Made by a program: the position numbers and the translations under genes. Positions 27,335 to 36,500 of a DNA stretch of 64,000 nucleotides are shown in pieces. The notes under the pieces were generated by a model. The model did no database searches. It was not told the origin of the DNA and worked only from the letters and a program-made list of their open reading frames with translations. The stretch is taken from positions 744,001 through 808,000 of the forward strand of contig NZ_SPSB01000001.1 in the NCBI RefSeq assembly GCF_004571135.1, written 5' to 3'. How positions within the stretch are numbered: position 1 is the stretch's first letter; the number at the start of each line of letters is the position of its first letter. The stretch comes from Algoriphagus kandeliae (GTDB lineage Bacteria > Bacteroidota > Bacteroidia > Cytophagales > Cyclobacteriaceae).

Positions 27335-27372
27335 AAAAACCCGCATTCTTTTTCAAAAAGATGCGGGTTTTT
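27335..27372. terminator. Strong bidirectional terminator after the glucan locus
   Basis: AAAAACCCGCAT-T-CTTTTT pairs with AAAAAGATGCGGGTTTTT over 18 bp with one bulged T and a one-base apex. T and A tracts at the two ends let it serve both the plus-strand glucan operon and the convergent minus-strand lipoprotein gene. Confidence 0.9.
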
Positions 27373-27393
27373 ACTTAAAAAGATAGGCTTCAA

Positions 27394-28623
27394 TTAGTTG
27401 GAAGGTTTACCTCCATTTCCGCCATTTCCACCTTTTCCCGGAGTTCCTACATCAGTTCCTTTTCCACCTTTACCGCCACCTTTATTGCCTAAGATGTTAA
27501 TATCGATGTAGGTTATGTTTTGAACATGATCAATAACAGGAGCAGCTCCGCCACCTTCTTCAGAGGCACTTATTTCACCTGGTTCTTCAGGTTCAGATCC
27601 TGCTAGAACAGTTGAGCCTGTGAAGAATGTATTTAAGGCAGTTGTTACATCTGAGTTATCATTATCATCAAAACTGAAAGTAAGTCTATAAACTCCCATG
27701 CCATCATTGGCTCTTTTTACGTCCCAAGTGTAGCCGTAAATGATTTTTCCTTTGATGTTAATTTCTGCATTGTAATAGCCGGGGCCGTCGCCAGCTTCCC
27801 AAACTGCTCCTGAAAATACCGGAGGCAAAGCATCCCCTTCCCATGCTGATGTTTCCGCATTCCAGGTTAATTCAGGGGTTTCAGAAGTAATTTTTTGAAT
27901 GGTAAACCTTGCATGTTCGGAATAAATGGTAGCTTGATCGCCAGGGCCCATTAAAGGATTATTATCCAAATCAGTTTGAAGGCCGTGTAATTCATCTGAT
28001 CCCCATCCGGAAACATGTCTCATTAAATATTGTCGTAATGGGGTTGCTCCTTCGTGATTATCATATAAAACCACTTCAGTTCTTACCTTCGAGGTTAAAT
28101 ACCAATCTACTGATTCCAAATTGTCTCCCCAATCTAAGACGTCAACTTCGACTATGCCTATTGCATTTTCAGCATCAGCTTGCCAGAAATTATTGGCATC
28201 TTTCTGAACCCAGGCTTTGTAGACATCTTCTCTATCATCAGGGTAACATAAATCTTCTCCATCAACAGGCAAACAGCTTAGTACAGGATAACTTGGATCT
28301 GCGGGATCTTCATCCCATACATACCAATATTCTCCGTCTAGCTTAACATACCCAGGTTCATAGTCTCCTGGTAGTGTTCTCAATGTCTTCGGAGTTCCTT
28401 CTGCCCAAATAACGGGAAAAGAAAGATTGTGTGTCACACTACTTTCATCCCCTTTACGAAATGCAGCACCATCTGGGTCAAATGGGTTAATATTGGGGTC
28501 ATTGTTATTTTCCGCCACAATATTCTCATTTAACTCAGCCATTCGATCTAAGTCACACGATGTGAAAACCAAGATATTGGTCAACACAAAGACTAGTGTT
28601 AAAATTGGTTTTAACGTTTTCAT
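27394..28623 (-). CDS. Lipoprotein of unknown function with a Gly/Lys-rich tail
   Basis: This 409-residue protein begins with a lipoprotein signal (NILVFTSC, Cys23). The body (about 45-330) is rich in Trp, Asp and Tyr and looks beta-structured, with YVKLDGEYWYVWDEDPAD, VDWYLTSKVRTEV and YGYTWDVKRANDGMGVYRLTFSFDD. It contains a two-Cys pair (LSCLPVDGEDLCYPDD). The last 30 residues are a low-complexity run of Gly, Lys and Asn (KGGGKGGKG, GNGGNGGKPSN). I do not recognise the family. It is convergent with the glucan locus across a shared terminator and is separated by nearly 400 bp from its upstream neighbour, so it is probably a single-gene unit. An extracellular surface role is suggested only by the signal. 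Confidence 0.8.
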   Translation of the reverse strand: MKTLKPILTLVFVLTNILVFTSCDLDRMAELNENIVAENNNDPNINPFDPDGAAFRKGDESSVTHNLSFPVIWAEGTPKTLRTLPGDYEPGYVKLDGEYWYVWDEDPADPSYPVLSCLPVDGEDLCYPDDREDVYKAWVQKDANNFWQADAENAIGIVEVDVLDWGDNLESVDWYLTSKVRTEVVLYDNHEGATPLRQYLMRHVSGWGSDELHGLQTDLDNNPLMGPGDQATIYSEHARFTIQKITSETPELTWNAETSAWEGDALPPVFSGAVWEAGDGPGYYNAEINIKGKIIYGYTWDVKRANDGMGVYRLTFSFDDNDNSDVTTALNTFFTGSTVLAGSEPEEPGEISASEEGGGAAPVIDHVQNITYIDINILGNKGGGKGGKGTDVGTPGKGGNGGNGGKPSN

Positions 28624-29009
28624 GGCACCCTAATTTTAAGGTTAATAAATCATTTAACTATAGAATTAAATTAACCATAAAAAAGGAATTCGATGGTGAC
28701 CGAGGGTACATTCACAGCTGATCTTCATCATGAAAAACCAGCCTTTTTTACATTTAAAATATTTTGGTTTGAAAAGATTTGATGCAAGCTGAAAAAAACC
28801 AAAAAAGAACAATAGCTAGATAAAGTCTCCTTATAATTGGACAATGAAAAAAGGGGAATTTGAATCTTTTTTTACCACACTTTTATCCCTAGGATTAGCT
28901 TAAATTTTAACTGAAACAACCTGACTTTTTTAAAGAAAATTTATCTGGAACATAGATCCCAAGTTAGAATACCAATCTAATCATAGACGAGCCTTGCTTT
29001 TAATCCGAA
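28624..29009. other. AT-rich intergenic region without a recognised gene
   Basis: I see no gene here. Two very short frames (20 and 19 codons, near 28730-28792 and 28844-28903 on the plus strand) lack support. A spaced 7-bp inverted repeat (GGTTAAT ... ATTAACC, within 28639-28676) sits about 20-50 bp upstream of the lipoprotein start and might be regulatory, but AT-rich sequence makes this weak. Confidence 0.5.
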
Positions 29010-29492
29010 TTAATTTTTTTCAGCCAGATCTTCGAGTTTGAAAGAAAAATCACTTTGCAAATCTTCGTGTAATCCCTCTATTAATCGACGAGCTTTTCCA
29101 ATTTGTATATGGTAAAGGTTGCTGATTACGGGATGGCGAAAATTTAAATAACCAAGCTCTCTTAATTTTTCGCAGAAATATAAAATCAGCTCTACTTGAT
29201 CAGCTTTATTTTTACTCAGCTTTAGGGCCTTATTTAATTTTCTTCGAATGGCTTGAGCCGATTTTTTCGTATAGTAATAATTCGCTGTGTTTACAGAATC
29301 GAAAGCCTCATCCAGTTCTTCTTTAACCGAGTCAACAAAAAGTCTAGGATCATCCCGTTCATTCATTTTGAAATAAAGATAGGCTTTGTTGTCCCTACTC
29401 AATTTCGCAAGTTCTGTTATCAGAGAAATCAGTTCTTTTTCCGATAAATAGCTTAATTCTTTTTTGAGTTCTGCCAAACTTGGAACCTGCAT
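29010..29492 (-). CDS. Small helical cytoplasmic protein, DUF6155-like
   Basis: This 160-residue protein has no signal or membrane segment. It is almost wholly helical and rich in Leu, Lys and Glu, opening with LKKELSYLSEKELISLITELAKLSRDNK-type repeats and later RRKLNKALKLSKNKADQVELILYFCEKL. The opening resembles DUF6155, a family of unknown function; I am only moderately sure. The start is 14 bp from the end of the DUF819 gene, so it is probably co-transcribed with the permease and peptidase. Nothing in the sequence gives a function. Confidence 0.75.
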   Translation of the reverse strand: MQVPSLAELKKELSYLSEKELISLITELAKLSRDNKAYLYFKMNERDDPRLFVDSVKEELDEAFDSVNTANYYYTKKSAQAIRRKLNKALKLSKNKADQVELILYFCEKLRELGYLNFRHPVISNLYHIQIGKARRLIEGLHEDLQSDFSFKLEDLAEKN

Positions 29493-29506
29493 GAAATGGA
29501 TAATTT

Positions 29507-30652
29507 TTAAATCATTTGAAATAAAGAAATCGTGAGCATTCCCCAGGCTGTTCCTGTTACCATACTTAAAATGGCTAGCAAAACCGCATGAGGCATCAAA
29601 TCCTTTCGATAGGCTGCAGTTACGGCCGGAGCTGTGGAAATCCCTCCTAAGTTAGCCATAGATGCAATTGGCGCCCAAATTAGGTTTAGGTTTAAGATTT
29701 TGGACACGAGAAGCATTCCTAGGAAATGAAGGATTAACCAAAGAATCACGATTCCCACAAAAGTCCATGGTAAAGTCAAATTGCTAAAATCGAGCTTTAA
29801 ACCCAAAATGGCCATCACCAAAACAATCCCAATTCCTCCCAACTTGAGAGAAAATTTAGTATTCCAGATAGGAATAAAATTCCCCAAGGCCAAGCCTACC
29901 AAAGAAAGTAATATAACTGTATTCAAAAACGACAACTGCAAATAAAAAGTCAGGATGGCTATCCCTGAAAAAATTAGGGCGATGATTAAAGGGCGAATCT
30001 TGGTTTCTATTATTCTGATAGGATCAGCGTCCAGCTTTTGAGGAAGTTGGTCTTGTATGCCTATCAAAAGACTCAGCATCTCCCCTTTTTTGATGAATTG
30101 AAACATTAAAATGGTCCAGATATTCACCAAAATATTATCTAAGACCAAAACTGATAAAAATAAGTTTTCAGGAGTCTCAGCTAATTCTTTTAAGATCAAC
30201 TGCGAAGTACTTCCCCCTATCCACCCTCCAACAATAGGGACTAATCCTTTCCAATAGGATTCTTCCATAAACAAAACCTCAGATTGGGGAGAGATGGCAC
30301 CGGATAAAATCACCAAAACAACTGGGAGCGTTGCGATAAATAAACTCCCTGCCACAAATAAAATTAAAGGTCTCCAACCTACTATTGCTAATTGCTTGAT
30401 GCGTAAGGAGGACATGACAGCTAAAAGAGTGATAGGAATGATTGCATTCCTGCTCCAAGCGTGAAGTTTTACTTGGGATAAGTCCCAGTGAAATATGTGC
30501 GTGAATGCTGCAGGGATAACATAGGCCAATAAAATTGCAGGAAACCAATTTAAAATACCCTGAATAAATCTATTATTTATAGTACTGATTTTCAATACTA
30601 TAAATACTGTTATTGAAACTAGTACAATAGAAATTATTTCTTGGAAATTCAT
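29507..30652 (-). CDS. DUF819 family membrane protein
   Basis: This 381-residue protein has about ten hydrophobic helices in two similar halves, fitting DUF819 (YjcL-like), a family of presumed transporters. The conserved VGGWIGGSTSQLILKELAETP in the first half corresponds to the family's substrate-region motif, and GGISTAPAVTAAYRKDLMPHAVLLAILSM-type sequence ends the second half. Its ATG is 2 bp from the stop of the upstream M20 peptidase. DUF819 genes often sit with peptidases and dipeptide epimerases, so a role in handling peptide or amino acid products is plausible but inferred. Confidence 0.88.
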   Translation of the reverse strand: MNFQEIISIVLVSITVFIVLKISTINNRFIQGILNWFPAILLAYVIPAAFTHIFHWDLSQVKLHAWSRNAIIPITLLAVMSSLRIKQLAIVGWRPLILFVAGSLFIATLPVVLVILSGAISPQSEVLFMEESYWKGLVPIVGGWIGGSTSQLILKELAETPENLFLSVLVLDNILVNIWTILMFQFIKKGEMLSLLIGIQDQLPQKLDADPIRIIETKIRPLIIALIFSGIAILTFYLQLSFLNTVILLSLVGLALGNFIPIWNTKFSLKLGGIGIVLVMAILGLKLDFSNLTLPWTFVGIVILWLILHFLGMLLVSKILNLNLIWAPIASMANLGGISTAPAVTAAYRKDLMPHAVLLAILSMVTGTAWGMLTISLFQMI

Positions 30653-30654
30653 AC

Positions 30655-32172
30655 TTAAAATGATTCAGTAATTATTCCCAAAACAGTCTGAATTCCTTCG
30701 ATGTAATTTCCAATTCGGATATTTTCATTAGGTGCATGAATATTATTATCAGGATTTGGTACACGCACAGAAACTGCAGGAATCCCAAGGATATTAATGA
30801 ATGGTGCCATAGGTTGAGATCCTCCGGTTTGTCGAGTTTTGATGTAATTCTCCTCAAAAACTTTTTGCATTCCCTTTTCAAGCCATTTTCCAAAATCAGA
30901 ATCCATTTCAGCACGAAAAGGCTGCGAACCAATTCTGTAAGAAAAAGCAGCAATTTTTGAGTATTTCTTACGCTCCTCCTGACTTGGCTCATCAGTCGAA
31001 ATGAGATAAAATCCCTGATCTTGAATATACTTTTTTAGAAGGGAAACTTGTCTTTCACCTGGGGTCTCCTGAACGGTTCGCATATCAATTTCTACAATCA
31101 CTTCAGACGGAATAATCGTACGAACTTCCTCTCCTACCCAAGCGGCCTGTATTCCTCGAATATTCAAAGAAGGATATTGCAATGCTTCTTGATAGGAGTT
31201 GCCTACTTCATCCGAGGAGGCCAAGCCTAAATCCATTAAAATTTCATCCTTCGATTCGGGAACTTGCTTCATGGCTAGTAGATCTTTTTCGGTGAGATTG
31301 ACACCTTCATAAAAGCAAGGAATCAAAACTCTTCCAGATTCATCTTTCAGTGAGGCTATGAGCCTAGATGCCTCAAAAACTGGGTTAGGAGCGAAATTCC
31401 CATATTGGCCACTATGCAGATCACGATTTGCCCCAAAAATTTTCAAAGTGACCGTTGCAATCCCTCTAGCACCGAAAGTTAGGTTTGGAAGATTGGATAC
31501 ATGACGGGTTCCATCCATGATCAAAATTCCATCTGCAGCAACCAAATCTTGATGTTGTTCAATCACTTTGGCTAATTCTGGAGAGGATAATTCTTCCTGA
31601 AAGTCCAAGATAAACTTAAGGTTCACGGCAGGTTCTATCCCTTCCTTTTTCAGAATTTCTAAGACCGTAAAAAATACCATCGCGGGTCCTTTAGAATCAG
31701 AAGCCGATCTAGCAAATATTTTCCAATTAGGATCGATCTCTCCTTGAAGATTTGACCAAGGAATTTGTTCCCAGTTTTCATTCACTTGATGCTTCATAAC
31801 AGGGAGATACGGGCTTTCTTGATCCCAGGCACTTGAGTCTACCGGCTGACCATCTATTTGCATGTAAACCAAAACAGTCTTCTTGTTCGAGTCTTCCTTT
31901 TTTGATGCAAAAAGATGGGGAATTTGATTTGAACTGAGAACTTGAGTCGAATATCCCAATTCTTCAAGGTAGGCTTGAGACCATGCTAGATTTGCTTGGA
32001 TATCTTCCGGAATCCGACCGTTATTGGGGATTTTTAAAAATTCTGAAAAACGTTCGAGGGATTCCTTTAATTCTTGTCTGGATAATTCCTGAATCGTTTT
32101 TTTATTAAGTTGGCCAAAAGTATTTCCAACTAAAACAATGCTCAAAATTCCAATTAAGATTCTTTTATTCAT
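30655..32172 (-). CDS. Exported M20-family metallopeptidase with a substituted metal ligand
   Basis: This 505-residue protein has a Sec signal (ISIVLVGNTFGQ) and the M20 two-domain layout. Most metal-site motifs are visible: Asp in SDSKGPAMV, the catalytic/ligand Glu pair in FQEELSS, Asp in IMDGTRHV, His in DLHSGQYGNF at the dimerisation domain, and His in NNIHAPNEN. The first site usually reads HxD, but here it is MQIDGQP, with Gln105 in place of His and Asp107 kept. It probably cleaves dipeptides or short peptides in the periplasm and may feed the DUF819 permease. Whether Gln still binds zinc, or the enzyme uses one metal, is open. Confidence 0.87.
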   Translation of the reverse strand: MNKRILIGILSIVLVGNTFGQLNKKTIQELSRQELKESLERFSEFLKIPNNGRIPEDIQANLAWSQAYLEELGYSTQVLSSNQIPHLFASKKEDSNKKTVLVYMQIDGQPVDSSAWDQESPYLPVMKHQVNENWEQIPWSNLQGEIDPNWKIFARSASDSKGPAMVFFTVLEILKKEGIEPAVNLKFILDFQEELSSPELAKVIEQHQDLVAADGILIMDGTRHVSNLPNLTFGARGIATVTLKIFGANRDLHSGQYGNFAPNPVFEASRLIASLKDESGRVLIPCFYEGVNLTEKDLLAMKQVPESKDEILMDLGLASSDEVGNSYQEALQYPSLNIRGIQAAWVGEEVRTIIPSEVIVEIDMRTVQETPGERQVSLLKKYIQDQGFYLISTDEPSQEERKKYSKIAAFSYRIGSQPFRAEMDSDFGKWLEKGMQKVFEENYIKTRQTGGSQPMAPFINILGIPAVSVRVPNPDNNIHAPNENIRIGNYIEGIQTVLGIITESF

Positions 32173-32329
32173 GGGTTTCGATGATTGATGGAAGATAGGA
32201 ATTCTTCGATTCAGGTCCGCCTTGTTAAAGCATTCAAATTTGTTTTAAATCAATTTGTAGGTGCGGAACTGTAAAAGCTTTTGAAGAAACTTTGGTAATT
32301 GGTTAAGTTTAAGAGGAAATAAACTCAAA

Positions 32330-33589
32330 ATGGAAACCTACGGAAAGATACTATTGATTGCTATGCCGGCTTTTTTGTTGCTGGTATTGTTTGAAAAGTT
32401 CTGGGGAATGTGGAAAGGAAAAGATACTGTTCCCGTCAATGACATGATCTCAAGCCTTAGTTCAGGAATTACCAATGTCACGAAAGACGTATTGGGTTTG
32501 AGTATTGTAGTTATTTCCTATGAATGGTTGTATTCAAATTTTGCATTATTTCAGATTCAAGCTACCTGGTTGGTCTATGTGATTGCTTTTTTTGCACTTG
32601 ATTTTGCGGGTTATTGGACGCATCGAATCGCGCATGAGTACAATATTTTCTGGAACAATCACATCATTCATCACAGTAGCGAAGAGTTTAATTTAGCATG
32701 TGCTCTTCGACAGAGTATTTCTTCCATTGTCAAAATATTCGCCGTTTTTCTTATCCCTGCCGCTATTTTTGGAGTACCTCCTCAAGTGATTGCCATTGTA
32801 GCACCATTGCATTTATTTGCCCAGTTTTGGTATCATACCCGTCATATCGGGAAAATGGGTTTCTTGGAAAAAATCATTGTGACCCCCTCCCATCACCGAG
32901 TTCATCATGCCATCAATCCAGAGTACTTGGATAAGAATTATGGGCAGATTTTCATTTTCTGGGACAAATGGTTTGGTACTTACCAAGAAGAACAGGATGA
33001 TATTCCTGCTATCTATGGAGTCACTCGCCCGGTGCAGACCTGGAATCCTATAAAAATCAACTTTATGCATCTTTGGCTTTTGATTAAGGATGCTTGGAGA
33101 GCAAAAAAATGGTCTGACAAGCTTAAAATTTGGTTTATGCCTTTGGGTTGGAGACCTGCTGATGTGGCCGAAAAATATCCCGTTTACAAAATTCAGGACG
33201 TTTATCATTTCGACAAATACAACCCTTTTTTACCAAAGGGAATGCTGATTTGGAGTTTTGGACAATTGTTAGTCCTTTTACTGTTGATTAGTTATCTGTT
33301 TGGAAATATCGCTTCAATAGGTGCTCCGGATATTTTCTACTATGGTGGTTTTGTCTTCCTGACAATATATGCCTACACGGAGTTGATGGATAGAAACCCT
33401 AATGCCTGGGCTTGGGAATTATTGAAAGCAGCCTATGCTTTTTACTTCATTTTCACGCGGGGAGATTGGTTTGGATTAAATGCTGACTTCCCCGGAGCAC
33501 TTCCGGTATTGATTGCCTACTTAGGCATATCAGCCATTATAGCTATCTGGTTTTCTTTCCGAAAAAATGAAGTCCAATTTGCGAATTAA
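32330..33589 (+). CDS. Membrane fatty acid hydroxylase/sterol desaturase family protein
   Basis: This 419-residue membrane protein carries the eight-His di-iron signature of the fatty acid hydroxylase superfamily: H98-x3-H102, H111-x2-H114-H115 and H188-H189-x2-H192-H193. Predicted helices flank the His cluster, and a C-terminal block of three or four more helices follows residue 290. The arrangement resembles alkylglycerol monooxygenase-like members. It likely hydroxylates or oxidises a lipid at the inner membrane. The XdhC gene starts 6 bp downstream, so the two are probably co-transcribed, although no functional link is evident. Confidence 0.9.
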   Translation: METYGKILLIAMPAFLLLVLFEKFWGMWKGKDTVPVNDMISSLSSGITNVTKDVLGLSIVVISYEWLYSNFALFQIQATWLVYVIAFFALDFAGYWTHRIAHEYNIFWNNHIIHHSSEEFNLACALRQSISSIVKIFAVFLIPAAIFGVPPQVIAIVAPLHLFAQFWYHTRHIGKMGFLEKIIVTPSHHRVHHAINPEYLDKNYGQIFIFWDKWFGTYQEEQDDIPAIYGVTRPVQTWNPIKINFMHLWLLIKDAWRAKKWSDKLKIWFMPLGWRPADVAEKYPVYKIQDVYHFDKYNPFLPKGMLIWSFGQLLVLLLLISYLFGNIASIGAPDIFYYGGFVFLTIYAYTELMDRNPNAWAWELLKAAYAFYFIFTRGDWFGLNADFPGALPVLIAYLGISAIIAIWFSFRKNEVQFAN

Positions 33590-33595
33590 AACATC

Positions 33596-34714
33596 ATGAA
33601 AGAGTTAAAGCAAATACTTACTGCTTATCAATTTGCCAAAGAGGAAAATCGACAAGTAGCTTTAGCGACGGTTGTAAAAGTGGTGGGTTCAGCCTATCGC
33701 AGACCGGGGGCTCGGATGCTAGTTGATTTGGAAGGACAATTGACAGGAGCAATTAGTGGGGGCTGCTTGGAAGGCGATGCATTACGAAAAGCTCAAGCTG
33801 TCATTTTCCAGCAGAAATCCATGCTAGTGACCTATGATACGACAGATGAGGACGATCAAAAATTTGGCGTAGGTCTAGGATGCAATGGGATTATTCATGT
33901 CTTGATTGAGCCCATTGATTTTAATGATCCTACTAATCCAGTCGAGTTGATTCAAGAAGCCTTGAAAGATAGAAATTTGGGCCTCTTGTTGACTATTTTT
34001 TCTATACCTAATTCAAGGTCAGCTCAAATTGGAACTGTTTTTTTGAAAAAGGGAATCCATGAATTCGGTAAAGTTAAGGAGCTAGACCCGCAACTTTGGT
34101 TACGCCTTAAACATGAAATTCAATCCTTTGATCAGAATCAAAATGAAATCCGTAGCTATCCCGAACTTGGGGAAATTTCGGTTTTTTTTGAATTAGTAAA
34201 ACCTCCCGTTCGAGTTCTTTTGTTTGGTGCAGGAAATGACACCATTCCTGTAGCTCGTATGGCAGATTTGCTTGGTTTTGAATTGATTGTTATTGATGGG
34301 AGAAAGAATCTGGCAACTGCTGGCCGTTTCCCTCAAAGTAAGGAAATCATTCTAGGACCTGCGGATGAGGTGGTTGAAAAAATTGAAACAGATATCCATA
34401 CGGTTGCACTCTTGATGACGCATAATTTTGAATATGAAGCCGTGATTCTAGAGAAACTTCAGCAATCTATGATTCCTTATATTGGAATTCTTGGCCCCAA
34501 GAAAAAGACCGAAAAACTGATTGATCGCCTTCAAAATAAAGGAATTGAGGTTTCCGAAGAAAACATCTATGCTCCTATTGGTTTGGATATAGGAGCTGAG
34601 ACTTCCGAGGAAATAGCCTTGTCCATTTTTGCCGAAATCAAAGCTGTTCTCAATAAAAAGCAACCCATTTTCCTTCGAGAAAAAATTGGGCCGATTCACG
34701 AAAAAGGAGCATGA
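33596..34714 (+). CDS. XdhC/CoxI family molybdenum-cofactor maturation protein
   Basis: This 372-residue cytoplasmic protein has an N-terminal XdhC/CoxI domain (VVGSAYRRPGARMLVD, SGGCLEGDA) and a C-terminal Rossmann XdhC_C domain (LLFGAGNDTIPVARMADLLGFEL, LMTHNFEYE, YIGILGPKKKTEKL). XdhC proteins bind molybdenum cofactor, promote its sulfuration and insert it into xanthine-dehydrogenase-type enzymes. The only such enzyme in the window is the IorA/IorB pair 15 kb away. The stop overlaps the next gene, a MobA-like transferase, by 4 bp, so they act together in making the cytidine-dinucleotide form of the cofactor. Confidence 0.92.
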   Translation: MKELKQILTAYQFAKEENRQVALATVVKVVGSAYRRPGARMLVDLEGQLTGAISGGCLEGDALRKAQAVIFQQKSMLVTYDTTDEDDQKFGVGLGCNGIIHVLIEPIDFNDPTNPVELIQEALKDRNLGLLLTIFSIPNSRSAQIGTVFLKKGIHEFGKVKELDPQLWLRLKHEIQSFDQNQNEIRSYPELGEISVFFELVKPPVRVLLFGAGNDTIPVARMADLLGFELIVIDGRKNLATAGRFPQSKEIILGPADEVVEKIETDIHTVALLMTHNFEYEAVILEKLQQSMIPYIGILGPKKKTEKLIDRLQNKGIEVSEENIYAPIGLDIGAETSEEIALSIFAEIKAVLNKKQPIFLREKIGPIHEKGA

Positions 34715-35304
34715 GAACCGGAATTATTATTCTAGCAGCCGGTTCCTCTTCCCGATTGGGAAGACCAAAACAATTAATCGAATATCAAGGTAAAAATTTA
34801 CTACAAAGAGCGATTGAAGCTGCTTTGGCAAGTTTTGCTGATTCGGTATTAGTGGTTTTAGGTTGGAATCCTGAACTGATCAAAGCAGTAGTAAAAACAA
34901 ATTCAATTCTTTTTGTTGAAAATGAAAGCTGGGAACTGGGAATGACTGGCAGTATGCAGACTGGCTTGCTACGGTATTTAGATTCGGAAGATGAGATAGG
35001 GAAATTGGATCAAATCCTAATCATGCTTTGCGACCAAGTAATGGTTGATACAGAATTGCTAAATCTGTTGATTAGGAATAAGGAGGAATCAGAAAAAGGC
35101 ATCGTTGCATGCCGCTATTCTGGAACGCTTGGCGTCCCTGCAATTTTCGATAAAAAATACTTCGAAGAATTACTTGCTCTGAAAGGAAAAGAAGGTGCCA
35201 AAAAGGTAATTCTTCAAAATATGGATGATGTTTTAACGATAGACTTTCCAGAAGGGTCAATTGATTTAGACACAGAAGAGGATTTTAAAAGATTAACTGA
35301 TTAA
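34711..35304 (+). CDS. MobA-like (MocA-type) molybdenum cofactor nucleotidyltransferase
   Basis: This 197-residue protein is a GT-A fold nucleotidyltransferase with LAAGSSSRLGRPKQL at the N-terminus (nucleotide-binding loop and Lys), GMTGSMQTGL in the middle and MLCDQV as the metal-binding Asp motif. In the XdhC context it fits MocA, which transfers CMP to molybdopterin to give the MCD cofactor used by Mo-hydroxylases. It overlaps xdhC by 4 bp and ends 2 bp from the convergent cysteine desulfurase. GTP-specific MobA is the alternative but less likely in this context. Confidence 0.88.
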   Translation: MRTGIIILAAGSSSRLGRPKQLIEYQGKNLLQRAIEAALASFADSVLVVLGWNPELIKAVVKTNSILFVENESWELGMTGSMQTGLLRYLDSEDEIGKLDQILIMLCDQVMVDTELLNLLIRNKEESEKGIVACRYSGTLGVPAIFDKKYFEELLALKGKEGAKKVILQNMDDVLTIDFPEGSIDLDTEEDFKRLTD

Positions 35305-35306
35305 TC

Positions 35307-36449
35307 CTATACTCTTAGCTTTTCAACCACTTCTTTTACCCAATTAATTGTTTTTTCCACATCCTCAAAAGTTGTGTTTCTACCTAAACTAAATCTGATA
35401 GAAGCTCTACCTAGATCAGGATTTATGCCCATTGCCTGAAGTACATGACTGGGTTTGGGAGAAATAGAGGTGCATGCCGAACCAGAACTGACAGCTACCT
35501 TTTGATTTACTTTTTTTATTAGGTCTTCTCCTTCCACTCCGCTAAATGCAATATTGCATACATGAGGCAATCTATTTTCCTGACTTCCATTCAAAGAAGT
35601 GTTTTGAATTTGTAAAAGCTGATTTTCTAAAAAATCCCTCAATTCTCTAAGTCTATTTCCTTCTTCTTCCATTTCTGAAATCCGAAGTTCTGCAGCCTTT
35701 CCAAAACCAACTATTCCAGGAACATTCAACGTTCCACTTCGCATTCCTTTTTCGTGCCCACCACCGTGAATTTGGGCTAAGGGTTTTGGCAAAGCATGAT
35801 TGTGTCTAACATACAAAGCTCCAACGCCTTTTGGACCATAAAATTTATGAGCAGAAAGAGCCATTAAATGAACGCCTTTTGTAAAAACAGGAATTTTGCC
35901 AGCTGCTTGAACCGCATCAATAAATAAGATGATATTCCTAGATTCTGCTATTTCAGAAATCTCTTTGATTGGATGAATTACGCCTGTTTCATTGTTGGCC
36001 CACATCAAGCAAATCATTTTGGTATGAGGAAGGATGGCGTCCTCCAAATCCTTCAAGCTAATGTTTCCCTTGCCATCTACCGGTAAACAGGTTATTTCAG
36101 CTCCTCTTTTTTCTATTTCTAAAAACGTATCTAAAACAGCTTTATGCTCTGTTTGGCAGGTTATGTAATGCTGTTTTTCTCCCAGATAAGATTCAAAAAT
36201 GCCTTTAATTCCCAAATTGATAGCCTCTGTTGCTCCAGAAGTGAAAATGATTTCCTTGGATTTGGCCCCGATCAATTGAGCAATTATTTCCCTAGCCTCT
36301 TCTACGGCATTTTCAGCAACCCAACCATAAGGATGGCTCTTACTTGCTGCATTTCCGAAGTGTGTTCCGAAGTAAGGAAGCATTGCATCTATGACTTCAG
36401 GTGCACATGGAGTGGTGGCATTGTAATCTAGGTAAATGGGGTAGTTCAT
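35307..36449 (-). CDS. Cysteine desulfurase, IscS/NifS type
   Basis: This 380-residue PLP enzyme removes sulfur from cysteine for Fe-S clusters or cofactor sulfuration. It opens YLDYNATTPC, has TSGATEAIN, the PLP lysine Lys202 in SAHKFYGPKG and the active-site loop SSGSACTS with Cys326. Length and loop fit group I (IscS/NifS). It is convergent with the xdhC-mocA pair, and the known need of XdhC systems for a desulfurase to sulfurate Moco makes a partnership attractive. A general Fe-S role is equally possible. Confidence 0.93.
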   Translation of the reverse strand: MNYPIYLDYNATTPCAPEVIDAMLPYFGTHFGNAASKSHPYGWVAENAVEEAREIIAQLIGAKSKEIIFTSGATEAINLGIKGIFESYLGEKQHYITCQTEHKAVLDTFLEIEKRGAEITCLPVDGKGNISLKDLEDAILPHTKMICLMWANNETGVIHPIKEISEIAESRNIILFIDAVQAAGKIPVFTKGVHLMALSAHKFYGPKGVGALYVRHNHALPKPLAQIHGGGHEKGMRSGTLNVPGIVGFGKAAELRISEMEEEGNRLRELRDFLENQLLQIQNTSLNGSQENRLPHVCNIAFSGVEGEDLIKKVNQKVAVSSGSACTSISPKPSHVLQAMGINPDLGRASIRFSLGRNTTFEDVEKTINWVKEVVEKLRV

Positions 36450-36500
36450 TGCTTTAAATTAGAAAATTCCATCGCAATTTTTCAGAATAGCGGTAAGAGT

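Noticed and set aside
27400..27500. GC-richer repetitive sequence considered as a tandem repeat or CRISPR-like array
   Set aside because: It is the codon run for the Gly/Lys-rich protein tail, without regular spacer-repeat structure.
28730..28903. Two tiny plus-strand frames of 20 and 19 codons
   Set aside because: Too short, without terminator or promoter, in AT-rich spacer.
32813..33208. 131-codon antisense frame opposite the fatty acid hydroxylase gene
   Set aside because: It lies wholly inside a strongly conserved His-motif gene and shows no family motif or signal.
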